The notes beneath the pieces were generated by a model. That model had not been told where the DNA came from and searched no databases. It was given only the letters and a program-made list of their open reading frames with translations. 64,000 nt of DNA from Mucilaginibacter sp. SMC90. GTDB lineage: Bacteria; Bacteroidota; Bacteroidia; Sphingobacteriales; Sphingobacteriaceae. The position numbers were made by a program, and so were the translations under genes. The stretch spans positions 3,658,001 to 3,722,000 of the forward strand of contig NZ_CP094527.1 in the NCBI RefSeq assembly GCF_022811725.1, given 5' to 3'. Shown piece after piece: positions 8,973-18,229 of this stretch (within the stretch, counting starts at the first letter, position 1; each line of letters opens with the position of its first letter).

Positions 8973-9509
8973 ATGTTCACAAAGATTAAAAGTTTGCTAA
9001 CGATGGCGGGGCTGTTCCTCCAGTATAACTCGGATAACATCTACCGGGTCGTGTTTGGTATGCCGCGTTTAAGGCGCTGCCAGATCACGGCTGACCTGTT
9101 CCTGGGCAGCCAGTATAACCTGGTGGGGCTGCGCAAAATGAAGGCCCTGGGCATTACGGCCATTATCAATATGCGCATGCATTCGGTTTACAGCGAGGCA
9201 CAGTATGAGGGTTTTAATTATTTGCATCTGCCGACGCCTGATAACACGCCGCCACCGCTGGAGGTATTGCAGAAGGGGGCCGACTTCGCTGACAAGGAAA
9301 TTAAAAAGAACGGCAAGGTCTATATCCACTGCCGCCAGGGTTTGGGGCGGGGGCCGACGATGTGTACGGCTTATCTGCTAAAGACTGGATTGACTCTGGA
9401 AGATGCACTGGCGATGATCCGCAAGGTGCGCCCTTTTATCAACCCGCGGCCGGGGCAGCTAGAGAGGCTAAAGGAACTGGAAGCTATTTATAAAAACGCA
9501 AAATCCTGA
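8973..9509 (+). CDS. Dual-specificity (DSP-type) phosphatase
   Basis: The 178-residue protein carries the Cys-X5-Arg signature in 'VYIHCRQGLGRGPT', with C120 as nucleophile and R126. D90 in 'PTPDN' is the likely general acid. An N-terminal segment of about 35 residues includes a weakly hydrophobic helix (LLTMAGLFLQY) that could touch the membrane. The fold matches cysteine-dependent phosphatases that include phosphatidylglycerophosphate and inositide phosphatases (PTPMT-like) as well as protein phosphatases. Its position 3 bases behind a lipid-kinase gene favours a lipid substrate, but this is not proved by sequence. Confidence 0.85.
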   Translation: MFTKIKSLLTMAGLFLQYNSDNIYRVVFGMPRLRRCQITADLFLGSQYNLVGLRKMKALGITAIINMRMHSVYSEAQYEGFNYLHLPTPDNTPPPLEVLQKGADFADKEIKKNGKVYIHCRQGLGRGPTMCTAYLLKTGLTLEDALAMIRKVRPFINPRPGQLERLKELEAIYKNAKS

Positions 9510-9671
9510 TTGATTTAAGCTATGTTAGAATAGAAAGTGTTTTTTGCCGAAGCTGAAGCATACACTTTGCAATGTGACGACGCGACACGAATCGATGAAA
9601 GAGCCGCAACGGCTGGTTTGTGCAAAAATGAAGCTCTAGGACATCAAAAATAAGATGGTATAAACGGGAGA

Positions 9672-9691
9672 GGAGAGGGAGAGTTTTGAAC
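9672..9691. repeat. tRNA-Ser 3'-end-like 20-bp repeat, copy 1
   Basis: This 20-mer matches the one at 18957-18976 at 19 of 20 positions, in the same orientation. On the minus strand it reads like the T-arm and 3' acceptor half of a tRNA-Ser (TTC, then A/T-rich, then CTCTCCCTCTCC). No tRNA body is found next to it. It could be a relic attachment site, or merely a purine-rich ribosome-binding stretch ahead of the small frame at 9686. Confidence 0.4.
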
Positions 9692-9886
9692 TTAGAAATA
9701 TATGCATTGACACAGAATAGAAGCGTAAACGTCATCGTTGCCATCGAAGCACAACAAAACATTAACGATGCGATCACGGAACTTTCAGAGAACGGCGGCA
9801 AGGTAACTGGTTTGAAGATTTACCAGCACCCAGCGGTTACGCAAACAACGGAAGATAGTAATGCCGGAGCCGAAGCCAATATATAA
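9686..9886 (+). CDS. Small hypothetical protein (66 aa), start uncertain
   Basis: The frame has no ATG; the best start is TTG 9686, preceded by a purine-rich GGAGAGGGAG stretch. The sequence 'VNVIVAIEAQQNINDAITEL' and 'GGKVTGLKIYQ' looks like an ordinary alpha/beta protein. The 477-base gap between the phosphatase and the LytTR gene holds nothing better. It may be a genuine small gene or the tail of a damaged one. No family is recognised. Confidence 0.35.
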   Translation: MNLEIYALTQNRSVNVIVAIEAQQNINDAITELSENGGKVTGLKIYQHPAVTQTTEDSNAGAEANI

Positions 9887-9986
9887 TAACCGCCGCGAGA
9901 CAAAGCAGTTGTTATTGATAAATATATATATTAAAGTACCTTTTTTGGTGCAACAAAACGAATTCTGTTGGCGTTTAATGCTGCTT

Positions 9987-10721
9987 TTACCCGTTACCTT
10001 GGGCTAATATATTCAATACTTGCATCCGGTAAAGCTTGCCGATGGGTATTACGTTGTTTGAAATTTTGATCTCATCTGAAGTATAAGAATCGATCTTACC
10101 GAGGGCGACGAGGTAAGATCGGTGCACTCTAATGAATGAAACAGCAGGAAGCATGGACTCAAGGGAGCTGATCGCGTACTTAGTAATTACCGACCCTTTA
10201 GTAGTGTATATCTTCACATAATCTTTTAGGCTCTCAATGTATAGAATGTCTTCAAGAATGACCTTTACCATTTTGCGGTCGACCCTGAAATAAAGGAAAG
10301 CACTATCAGCAATATTTTGTGTGTTAACCGGCGTTGGGTTTTCATTCCGGACACTCTGATCAGGCAGCGCTTTAAAGACTGCTTTCATAAACCGATCGAA
10401 ACGGATAGGTTTAACGAGGTAATCCCTAACATCCAATTCAAATGCTTTGACCGCGTATTGTTCAAAAGCGGTCGTTAGGATAATTTTTGGCGGGTTACTA
10501 AGAGTAGTGATGAGATCCAACCCCGTGATCTGGGGCATCTGAATATCAAGAAACATCAGATCGACGTGGTGTTGTTTGAGCATGCTAATGGCTTGCACCG
10601 CATTACCACATTCGGCAATAAGGTTAAGCATGGGTATCTGCATGATATAACGCCGCAATACCTCCCTTGCAGGTGGCTCATCATCAACGATGAGGCAGTT
10701 GTATCTCTTGATCGGTTCCAT
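9987..10721 (-). CDS. LytTR-family response regulator
   Basis: The 244-residue protein has an N-terminal receiver domain with acidic residues D13/D14 and phosphoacceptor D59 in 'LMFLDIQMP', and the lysine in 'YLVKPI'. A C-terminal LytTR DNA-binding domain follows (about 140-240), with 'ILYIESLKDYVKIYTTKG' and 'FIRVHRSYLV'. It overlaps the end of the LytS-type kinase gene by 38 bases. The two form a standard Bacteroidota AgrA/LytR-type pair that responds to an unknown envelope or extracellular signal. Confidence 0.93.
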   Translation of the reverse strand: MEPIKRYNCLIVDDEPPAREVLRRYIMQIPMLNLIAECGNAVQAISMLKQHHVDLMFLDIQMPQITGLDLITTLSNPPKIILTTAFEQYAVKAFELDVRDYLVKPIRFDRFMKAVFKALPDQSVRNENPTPVNTQNIADSAFLYFRVDRKMVKVILEDILYIESLKDYVKIYTTKGSVITKYAISSLESMLPAVSFIRVHRSYLVALGKIDSYTSDEIKISNNVIPIGKLYRMQVLNILAQGNG

Positions 10722-11862
10722 GATAAACAGTTTTGACGGCTTCTACAGGGCCGGTTGCCAGCGTGATCCTTAAATTTACAATATACATCTCTTCCTCATC
10801 ATTGATCTCCAATTCATGCTGACCCGGATACAGCAGTTCCAGTCGTTTGCGCACATTGGCTATCCCGATGCCCGGGGCTATGTTTTTACTTATGATGGGT
10901 TTGCCATTGATCAGCTTCACTGATAGTTCATTATTGTTTACAGATACAGTAAGGCTGATCCAGGGATGCTCGGTTACCTGGCTTGCGCCGTGTTTAAAGG
11001 CATTTTCAATAAATGGCAAAAGCATCAACGGTGCGATCAAATGATCGGTAAATTTTGGCATTTGAACTGATAGATCTAAATTCTGGTCGTAACGTGCCGA
11101 CTCCAGTTTAAAATAATCTTGTATCATTTTCAGCTCTTGGTCAATTGGCACCAACGGCTTACTGCAATCGTACAGGATATAACGGAGTAATTGAGAAAGG
11201 CCCATGATCATTCCCGATGCCTTTTCGGACACTTCCTGTGTGAATGAGTATATATTATTAAGTGTGTTGAACAAAAAATGTGGATGTAACTGCGCTTTCA
11301 ACATTTGCAGTTCAGCGCTCGCTTTTTCCTTTTCCAGCATCAGGGCAGCCTGCTGCCTTTCATAAAAGCACTTCATCAGTTTGATAGCAGCGGCTACGCC
11401 CCCAACAGTGATGCTGCCTCGCAGGCCCGCCAGCATGGCCACGCCGAACTGCACATAAAATGCCGGATGAGGCTCGTGTGCAACAACCGGCGATATCTTG
11501 TCTGCATTCAAATGACGTAAATAGTCGATCACTGTCATAGACAAGGTTGCTGACAATGCCGCGATTAGAAAGACCAATACGGCCGCGCTCAAGGTAGCCC
11601 AGGCATACTTTCCGGGTAACACCAGTTTAGGGATCACTAAATACATAAGTGTGTAAGCCAAAAACATGCTTGGTATCAAATACATTAAAGTTTCCGGCGA
11701 TGTGATGAGCAGGCGGTGCAGAAATGTTTGCCGCTGCAATGCAGGTGACGGCGAGAACGAGTACAGCAAAAGCTGGAACAGGAACCAGAGCAGCCAAAAG
11801 CTGAAATGCCGCGAGATCCGCCATTTAGCACTGTTGGAATAAATAAATGGTATTTGCTGCAT
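10684..11862 (-). CDS. LytS-type sensor histidine kinase
   Basis: The 392-residue protein has four predicted membrane helices in residues 20-160, a short coiled coil, and the His_kinase domain with 'LHPHFLFNTLNNIYSF' (H195 is the likely phosphoacceptor). An ATPase region follows with 'LMLLPFIENAFKHG' and 'GIGIANVRKRLELLY'. It precedes and overlaps its LytTR regulator by 38 bases, so the pair is co-translated. An 11-nt-loop inverted repeat lies in the divergent intergenic region upstream (11954-11982). Confidence 0.92.
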   Translation of the reverse strand: MQQIPFIYSNSAKWRISRHFSFWLLWFLFQLLLYSFSPSPALQRQTFLHRLLITSPETLMYLIPSMFLAYTLMYLVIPKLVLPGKYAWATLSAAVLVFLIAALSATLSMTVIDYLRHLNADKISPVVAHEPHPAFYVQFGVAMLAGLRGSITVGGVAAAIKLMKCFYERQQAALMLEKEKASAELQMLKAQLHPHFLFNTLNNIYSFTQEVSEKASGMIMGLSQLLRYILYDCSKPLVPIDQELKMIQDYFKLESARYDQNLDLSVQMPKFTDHLIAPLMLLPFIENAFKHGASQVTEHPWISLTVSVNNNELSVKLINGKPIISKNIAPGIGIANVRKRLELLYPGQHELEINDEEEMYIVNLRITLATGPVEAVKTVYHGTDQEIQLPHR

Positions 11863-11953
11863 TTAATTTAACTATCACACTAAGATACATATCGGCAGAT
11901 AAAGAAAACTATGGCCTGCGACTTATTCGACGAACGCAACTAAGCAGCCTATT

Positions 11954-11982
11954 AAATCATTTCGTCGACGACCAAATGATTT
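11954..11982. promoter_or_regulatory. Inverted repeat in the divergent LytS/SnoaL intergenic region
   Basis: AAATCATTT and AAATGATTT form a 9-bp inverted repeat around an 11-nt loop that itself contains GTCGAC. It lies in the 215-bp gap between the minus-strand LytS gene and the plus-strand SnoaL-like gene at 12078. There is no U-run, so an operator is more likely than a terminator. A -7-like box, TAGATTTG, lies at 12060-12067. Confidence 0.4.
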
Positions 11983-12077
11983 GATAGACGAAGATCAAGT
12001 GTATGTTTTCAGAATGGCGACGTTGGGCTACTTTCCAAATTTCGTATAACCAACGCCGGTAGATTTGAATAAAAACG

Positions 12078-12542
12078 ATGATTATGAAAGCATTATTCAC
12101 CTTAATTTTTTTGACCTCTTTATCGCTTGGTGCGTTCGCGCAGATCGATACAACGAGCTATCCAAAGGAGCGCCAGGAAGTCCGGCAGCTTCTGCGCAGC
12201 CAGAGACCCGGCACAAACATCGATTGCGCGGATATGATCGCAGTTGGGCCGAAAGGCGACATTTCCTTTACCCGTCAGCAATGGATGGAAGCGCAGAAAA
12301 AAGAAAAGTTGGTGTTTAAGTCGGTACGGCCGGTGCCCGGCAATGAGTTCATTCGGATCTATGATGGTACGACCGCGGTGGTGAACCTGCTCATTAATGT
12401 AAACATCGTTGTTGATGGCCGCGACCTGAATATCAAGGTCCGCCGACTTGAAGTTTACCACAAAACCGCTGACAACTGGTGCCGTGTGGCCGGCCAGGGC
12501 ACGCAAGTGGACGAGAACTTATTCCCGGTAAATATTAGATAA
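12078..12542 (+). CDS. Secreted SnoaL/DUF4440-like protein
   Basis: The 154-residue protein starts with a signal peptide (MIMKALFTLIFLTSLSLGAFAQ) and then has one NTF2/SnoaL-like fold. The last strands read 'NIKVRRLEVYHKTADNWCRVAGQGTQV', typical of DUF4440 proteins. Such periplasmic NTF2-like proteins bind small hydrophobic ligands or act as steroid-isomerase-like enzymes; a specific activity cannot be claimed. The next gene, 8 bases on, encodes a paralogue-like protein. Confidence 0.75.
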   Translation: MIMKALFTLIFLTSLSLGAFAQIDTTSYPKERQEVRQLLRSQRPGTNIDCADMIAVGPKGDISFTRQQWMEAQKKEKLVFKSVRPVPGNEFIRIYDGTTAVVNLLINVNIVVDGRDLNIKVRRLEVYHKTADNWCRVAGQGTQVDENLFPVNIR

Positions 12543-12549
12543 TTTAAAT

Positions 12550-13002
12550 ATGACCATGATCAATAAAGTAAGTATCTTAATAGCTTTGCTATTACTCGTT
12601 ACTAAAGCCTCAATAGCTCAAAACACTGTCGAAAATCAGATCCGTAAGCTGGATCAACTGGAAGCACGAGCCACTGTTAGTGGCGATACTATCACGCTGC
12701 AAAAGCTATGGTCGCCCGGCTTTGTGGTAAATAACCCGGCGAACGTGGTTGTAAACGTTGCGCAGATACGGCAGCTGATGAAGGAAGGCAAGATCGCCTA
12801 TACAACTTTCAGCCGTGTCATCGAAAAGGTTACGATCACCGGCCCGGTAGCTGTAACGATGGGTTATGAAGAAAATGAGCCCGAAAAAGCAACGGACAAT
12901 GCAGGTAAGAAGGTAACTCGCCGGTATACGAATGTCTGGCTAAAAGAAAAGGGCGGCTGGAAGATCATCGCACGGCAGGCAACCATCATTGATGTGAAGT
13001 AA
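12550..13002 (+). CDS. Secreted SnoaL/DUF4440-like protein
   Basis: The 150-residue protein has a signal peptide ending near 'TKASIAQ' and a single NTF2-like domain. Its end, 'RRYTNVWLKEKGGWKIIARQ', is the classic final strand pair of DUF4440. It lies 8 bases after another protein of the same fold, so the two probably came from a duplication and are co-transcribed. The 257-base gap that follows contains only a 31-codon frame at 13029 that I do not consider a gene. Confidence 0.78.
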   Translation: MTMINKVSILIALLLLVTKASIAQNTVENQIRKLDQLEARATVSGDTITLQKLWSPGFVVNNPANVVVNVAQIRQLMKEGKIAYTTFSRVIEKVTITGPVAVTMGYEENEPEKATDNAGKKVTRRYTNVWLKEKGGWKIIARQATIIDVK

Positions 13003-13280
13003 GAAGTTAAGCCATAATTTTCTCCGCTATGAAAAAAGATTCATCTGCTTATCGTGGCGTGGGCATAGGGCCTACTTTGTTCAATCTAGGTGTAAAAAAG
13101 ATAAAATACAAAAGATCCGTATAAAGAAACCAAAGCCCTCTACAGCTTTAAACACTGAGTATACAGGCCTTTCAAATGTTGGCAACCATAATTTCCCCGC
13201 CCGCTTCCTTATTATATTATGCCGCCACCGGCGGAAGCACCTGATGAATTATCAGAGATATGTTTTACATTTATGGTACA

Positions 13281-16190
13281 ATGAGTTATCGTGACGCCAG
13301 GTATGCTTTTCCGTATATGTTAATGCTTCTGGTATTGATCACCTGGTGTAAGACCATATATGCCCAGCCAGTTAAACTCTCAGCGGACAGCCTTCATGGC
13401 AAAAGATCTGAATTCGCCCTTACCCCCCAAAACTGGCGGTTCCATGCCGGCGACAATCCGCTTTCGGCCATCAGTTCCACCGCCGACAGTTCCTGGAAAA
13501 AGGTCGCCACCAATTTCGGCGAAGGCAAAGAACTGAAAGAGTGGCAAGGCATCGGCTGGTTCAGGCTATGGATACAGGTGGATACCGCGCTGACGAAAAA
13601 GCCTTTAGGCTTACGACTGAATCATGACGGCGCCTCCGAGATCTATATCGACGGGAAATACCAGGCAGGTTTTGGAAAAGTGGGCCGTAATCAGGCTGAA
13701 ACACAGATCAGACGGGCGCCATTCGAAGTTACACCCATCAATATCAATGATACTAAACCACACCTGATCGCGATCCGCTACGCCAACTATGGCCACGTTT
13801 TCCCTGATTTTATCGGGTTTCAGACCTGGATCGGCGACTATGACCGGCTTTCCAAATTTACGCGGCATAATTATGACCTGCTTGATGACATGAATCTGTG
13901 CTCGGCTGCACAGTTGTCCCTGGCGCTGCTCCATTTGTTCCTATTCCTTTTTTACCCGAAACAGAAGCTCAACCTGTATTATGTCATCTTCACTGTGCTA
14001 TTTGCCGGCTCCAACCTAGCCGTGCATGGCGATAATATTACAGATAACCCCATAATGCAATGGTGGTGGCAGCATATCTTCTGGGTCTGCGGGGTGCTCG
14101 GCACCGTGTCCGCCTGGCACCTGCTGTACGCAGTTGGCCATACCGTCATTTCACGCTGGAAAGTGATCATCGCTGTGATTTTCACGGTGGTGTACCTGGT
14201 CATCAAAGTGCTGGTGTTCAACTATAATAGTTTTGATGGCTTTAATATCGTCTTCCTTTTGATACTGATCGATGGGCTTTGGGCACTGATCGGTGCCATG
14301 CGTCGCGGGCAGCCTAATATCTGGCTGATCGGTTTAGGGATGGCCATTATCGTGGTCTTATACTTTTTTGTGGGTGCCGATGTCTTTCATCTCTGGACCG
14401 GACGCGCAGAACGCAACCTGGCCATGAGCATCGGCCTGCTATCATTCCCTTTACTGTTTTCCATTTACCTCGCGCTGGATTTTGCACGCACTAACCAGGA
14501 ACTTTCCAATAAGCTGGCAGAGGTACAAGACCTTTCGGATAAAGCGCTGGCACAGGAAGCGGAGAAACTGGAACTGATCACCCACCAAGCGGAGAAACTG
14601 GAAAGAACGGTTATTGAACGCACCGCCCAGGTGCAGAAGCAAGCCGACCAGCTGCAGGAACTTGATCAGGTCAAGTCCAGGTTCTTTATCAACCTGACAC
14701 ATGAGTTCCGTACGCCATTAACGCTCATATTGGGGCTGGCCAAACAGATCCTGGCCAGGGAAAATAATGAACAAACGATCACCGATGCCGGCACCATCAG
14801 CCGCAACGCCGACCGCTTGCTCAAACTGATCAACCAACTGCTCGACCTGAGTAAGCTGGAAGCCGGGAAAATGGAGCTGAACGATACACCGGCAGAACTC
14901 GTATCACTTACACGGCGCAACGTGCTGCTTTTTCAATCCCTGGCCGAACAGAAAGCGATCAAACTGGGTTTCGAAGCTAACCAGGATAGCCTGTTCGTGT
15001 CGATCGATCAGACTAAACTGGAAGGTATTCTTTATAATCTCCTGTCAAATGCCATCAAGTTTACCGAAACAGGTGGGATCATCATGGTAGAATTAAAAGC
15101 AACAGGGGAGAGGTTCGATCTGTTGGTTACCGATACAGGGATCGGGATACCGGAAAACAAAATGCCTTATATCTTCGACCGCTTTTATCAGGTGGATGCT
15201 TCCGACACCCGGGCGCAGGAAGGCACCGGCATCGGACTGGCCATCACGAAAGAACTGACCGAACTGATGGGAGGGACGCTCAGCGTACACAGTATCCCCG
15301 GGGAAGGTACAACGGTGCAGGTGAATTTGCCGATGCAAAGGATCGACGAACCTTACGTATTAGCTGAGCAGATCAATGATCCCTTAGCGCTATCAGATAC
15401 TGCTAATAGTACCGCCATACCGGAACAGGTCAACGATGGGCAGCCGCTGGTATTGGTCATTGAGGATAATTTTGAACTGCGGAAGTTCATCGGCAGCGTT
15501 CTGACGGATAAGTACCAGGTGATAGAAGCCGCTAATGGCGAAGAAGGACTCGCCCTGGGTTTGGACCGCATACCCGATCTGGTCATTACCGACCTGATGA
15601 TGCCGCTCATGAACGGCTACCAGGTATGCATGTCACTAAAATCCAATGAAAAGACCAGCCACATCCCGGTTGTCATGCTGACCGCCAAAAGCGATACCGA
15701 TAGCCGGATAGCCGGACTGGAAACGCGGGCGGATGCCTACCTGAGCAAGCCATTTGATCAGCGCGAACTACTGGCGACCATCGAGAACCTGATCGCCCTG
15801 CGTCGTCAGCTACAGGACAAATATGAGCAGGGTAACATCTGGCACACCAACACCAATGGCCTTCCTTCTATGGAGCAGGTCTTCCTGGAAAAGATAAAAA
15901 GATCGGTGGAAGCACATTTGGATGACGAAGGATACAGTGTCGATCAGTTAGGCGATGAGATCGGTATGAGCCGGGTCCAGTTGCACCGCAAGTTAAAAGG
16001 CCTGACTGGCCAAAGCCCCGGCGAACTGATCCGGGTGTTCCGTTTGCAGCGTGCTTTTGAATTATTGAAACAAAAGGTGGGCACTGTATCAGAGGTCGCC
16101 TATATGGTCGGCTTTGGTAATCCCAACAGCTTCTCCACCAGCTTCTCCAAACATTTCGGTTTCGCGCCCAGCGAAGCGGCCGGTCATTGA
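13281..16190 (+). CDS. Hybrid sensor kinase with receiver and AraC output
   Basis: This one-protein two-component system has about 970 residues. A signal peptide ends at 'TIYAQ' and is followed by a beta-rich periplasmic sensor domain (about 40-200). Next come seven hydrophobic helices (about 205-400, 7TMR-DISM-like), a coiled coil, HisKA with 'LTHEFRTPLTLI' (His near 480 counted from 13260) and HATPase_c. A receiver follows with Asp in 'LVITDLMMPLMNGY' (near 776), and the end is an AraC helix-turn-helix ('VSEVAYMVGFGNPNSF'). ATG 13281 puts the signal peptide at the N-terminus; ATG 13260 is also in frame. It may control the cupin and peroxidase genes downstream (inference from position). Confidence 0.92.
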   Translation: MSYRDARYAFPYMLMLLVLITWCKTIYAQPVKLSADSLHGKRSEFALTPQNWRFHAGDNPLSAISSTADSSWKKVATNFGEGKELKEWQGIGWFRLWIQVDTALTKKPLGLRLNHDGASEIYIDGKYQAGFGKVGRNQAETQIRRAPFEVTPININDTKPHLIAIRYANYGHVFPDFIGFQTWIGDYDRLSKFTRHNYDLLDDMNLCSAAQLSLALLHLFLFLFYPKQKLNLYYVIFTVLFAGSNLAVHGDNITDNPIMQWWWQHIFWVCGVLGTVSAWHLLYAVGHTVISRWKVIIAVIFTVVYLVIKVLVFNYNSFDGFNIVFLLILIDGLWALIGAMRRGQPNIWLIGLGMAIIVVLYFFVGADVFHLWTGRAERNLAMSIGLLSFPLLFSIYLALDFARTNQELSNKLAEVQDLSDKALAQEAEKLELITHQAEKLERTVIERTAQVQKQADQLQELDQVKSRFFINLTHEFRTPLTLILGLAKQILARENNEQTITDAGTISRNADRLLKLINQLLDLSKLEAGKMELNDTPAELVSLTRRNVLLFQSLAEQKAIKLGFEANQDSLFVSIDQTKLEGILYNLLSNAIKFTETGGIIMVELKATGERFDLLVTDTGIGIPENKMPYIFDRFYQVDASDTRAQEGTGIGLAITKELTELMGGTLSVHSIPGEGTTVQVNLPMQRIDEPYVLAEQINDPLALSDTANSTAIPEQVNDGQPLVLVIEDNFELRKFIGSVLTDKYQVIEAANGEEGLALGLDRIPDLVITDLMMPLMNGYQVCMSLKSNEKTSHIPVVMLTAKSDTDSRIAGLETRADAYLSKPFDQRELLATIENLIALRRQLQDKYEQGNIWHTNTNGLPSMEQVFLEKIKRSVEAHLDDEGYSVDQLGDEIGMSRVQLHRKLKGLTGQSPGELIRVFRLQRAFELLKQKVGTVSEVAYMVGFGNPNSFSTSFSKHFGFAPSEAAGH

Positions 16191-16282
16191 CCTGGTAACA
16201 AAATCAAAGGTATTGGTAACATCTGCAAAGGTTTAATACTTACCTAGCGGCTTTCTTTGTGGTATAAATTATTCAGCTCAAG

Positions 16283-16788
16283 ATGACCACATTAAAGAAA
16301 ATAAACAGGCTTGCTGCAATTTTGGTCCTCATCATTTTAACCTTCGTTTTGAACCGAAGCGCAGCCGCACAAACAAAGACCAACACGAATACCAAAAAGC
16401 TAGCTGCCCGTATTTCAAGCTGGAACTGGCCCGCCAAATTGGATGCTGTAGCTGCCGCACCAAAGAACCATCAAATTGTATATGAAGACAACGATGTTAG
16501 AGTGCTGCAGGTGATCTGTCCGCCGGGGAACGAAGAGCCCGTGCACACGCATCAATACAAAAGCACCATGTGGTTCACGCACAGCGCCCATTTTATCTAT
16601 TACAATTATGTAAAAGATAGGAACGGCCGGCTGGTCAAAAAGACAGTACGGAAGTAAAAGGGTTCCCGGCTGAAGCTTTGAACAGGGGCCAGCCGGTTGA
16701 CCGGGAAGGTCCGCATTCCATCAAAAATATAGGCACCGATACCCTGATGGCTTACCGGGTAGAATATAAGAGAGACATAAAAAAGTAA
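16283..16788 (+). pseudogene. Secreted cupin-like protein with a single-base frameshift
   Basis: The first frame gives 124 residues: a signal peptide (cleavage after 'RSAAAQ') and half a cupin ('NDVRVLQVICPPGNEEPVHTHQYKS'), then a stop at 16657. The missing half is present in the next frame ('GFPAEALNRGQPVDREGPHS', then 'NIGTDTLMAYRVEYK') and ends at 16788. Adding one A to the run of five A at 16637-16641 restores a continuous protein of 168 residues. It is either a real homopolymer frameshift or a sequencing error. Confidence 0.8.
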
Positions 16789-16830
16789 CCCATCATAAGC
16801 ACAGAACAATTAAATCCTTAAATAAAATTT

Positions 16831-17208
16831 ATGAAAAAGATCATTTTATCCTGCCTGCTGGCCCTTATCGTATTATCCGCTTTCAAACTAACAGACGGGC
16901 CTAACCCGTTGGTGGGCCGCTGGGAAAACACCCGCCTATTCCAGGGTTCAAAAATGTCACTGATCGGCAATTTCAAATCCGACGGTACTTACAGCGGGTT
17001 TATCAATAAAAAGGCCTTTGTCACCGGTAAATATCAAATGAAGCACGACACGCTTTATATCGATGACAGCACCTGTGGTGCAGGTTACACAGGTATTTAT
17101 CAGGTGCAGTTCTTCGGGCAGGATTCACTCAAATTCCATGTGATCCGGGATACCTGTCAGGGCCGCCGGGAAGGCACCGATAATTTCCTGTTCAGAAAAT
17201 TAAAATAA
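16831..17208 (+). CDS. Secreted lipocalin-like small protein
   Basis: The 125-residue protein has a signal peptide (about 20 residues, ending near 'LSAFK') followed by an all-beta domain: 'LVGRWENTRLFQG', 'GNFKSDGTYSGF' and 'TGKYQMKHDTLYI'. This resembles the short lipocalin-like/DUF proteins of Bacteroidota that begin with a GxW motif. Two cysteines in the second half (CGAGYTG and RDTCQG) could form a disulfide. The ligand is unknown. It lies between the cupin and the peroxidase gene on the same strand. Confidence 0.6.
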   Translation: MKKIILSCLLALIVLSAFKLTDGPNPLVGRWENTRLFQGSKMSLIGNFKSDGTYSGFINKKAFVTGKYQMKHDTLYIDDSTCGAGYTGIYQVQFFGQDSLKFHVIRDTCQGRREGTDNFLFRKLK

Positions 17209-17235
17209 TACAGCGACCCTGGAAAATCAAAAGCT

Positions 17236-18225
17236 ATGAAGAAGCTGTATCTTATCTTGATCTTGACCGGCCTGGTATTGGTGGTTTCGCAAAGCGCATT
17301 TACGGATAGCGAACCAAAAACAGCTGCTGAATTAGGCCGCAAGCTTTTCTTTGACCCTATATTGTCCAAAACCCAAAAGATCAGCTGCGCTTCCTGCCAT
17401 AAGGAGGAGTTCGCTTTTGCAGATACCTCAGCGGTGAGTCTCGGTGTGCGTAAGCAAAAAGGCGTGCGCAATACACCCTCGGCCATGAATATGAAACTGC
17501 AGGTGGCATTCTTTTGGGACGGACGTGCAGGAACGCTGGAGCAGCAGGCTTTGATGCCTATTGAAAATCCGATCGAAATGGATCTGCCTGTCAGGACGGC
17601 GGTTTGGAGACTGAATAACAGCAAGACCTATCTGAAATTATTCCAGGCCGTTTTTAAGGAAGCGCCCGATCAGCATAACCTGGCCAAAGCTCTCGCAGAA
17701 TTTGAGCGTACGCTGGAAACGAGCGATGCTCCGCTGGACGATTGGTTGCTGAACGATAATGAAAGTGCGGTCAGTGCTTCAGCCAAACGCGGTTATGCTT
17801 TATTCAACGGCACCAAGGCCAATTGTGTGCAATGTCATTTCGGCGCCGATTTTAACAATACCGAGTTCCGCTCGATCGGTTTGTATGACGGCAAAACACT
17901 CAGGGACAGCGGCCGCGCTGCTATCACTAAACTACCAGATGACCTTGGTAAATTCAAGATCGGAGCCTTGCGTAATGTCGCTATCACCCCGCCGTACATG
18001 CATAACGGCATGTTCAAAACGCTTCGTGAGGTGATCGACTATTATAATGACCCGGATAAGATCGTTCTGAATGCTATCGGCCGCGATACGCTGCTTGCCA
18101 GACCCATGAATTTAACGGAACAGGAAAAGACCGACCTAGTGAATTTTATGGAGGCGCTGACCGATAAGCGATTTGCGGGTAAACTAAAGCAGCTAAAACA
18201 CACAAAAAAAATCAACCAAAAATAA
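17236..18225 (+). CDS. Di-haem cytochrome c peroxidase / MauG family
   Basis: The 329-residue protein has an N-terminal signal segment and two haem c sites, 'CASCH' near residue 53 and 'CVQCH' near residue 197. This is typical of bacterial cytochrome c peroxidases and MauG-like proteins. Conserved features include 'RNTPSAMN', 'FFWDGRAGTLEQQALMPIENPIEM' split between residues 92 and 118, and 'GALRNVAITPPYMHNG' near the C-terminus. It would reduce peroxide, or oxidise a partner, in the periplasm. A divergent paralogue is at 33474-34529. The cupin gene follows 4 bases later. Confidence 0.92.
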   Translation: MKKLYLILILTGLVLVVSQSAFTDSEPKTAAELGRKLFFDPILSKTQKISCASCHKEEFAFADTSAVSLGVRKQKGVRNTPSAMNMKLQVAFFWDGRAGTLEQQALMPIENPIEMDLPVRTAVWRLNNSKTYLKLFQAVFKEAPDQHNLAKALAEFERTLETSDAPLDDWLLNDNESAVSASAKRGYALFNGTKANCVQCHFGADFNNTEFRSIGLYDGKTLRDSGRAAITKLPDDLGKFKIGALRNVAITPPYMHNGMFKTLREVIDYYNDPDKIVLNAIGRDTLLARPMNLTEQEKTDLVNFMEALTDKRFAGKLKQLKHTKKINQK

Positions 18226-18229
18226 AGAG

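Noticed and set aside
9660..9720. A complete tRNA at the tRNA-Ser-like repeat
   Set aside because: Only the T-loop/acceptor-like end is present; no D-arm, anticodon arm or variable arm could be folded.
13029..13124. 31-codon frame before the hybrid kinase
   Set aside because: Too short, no recognisable protein features; probably non-coding.
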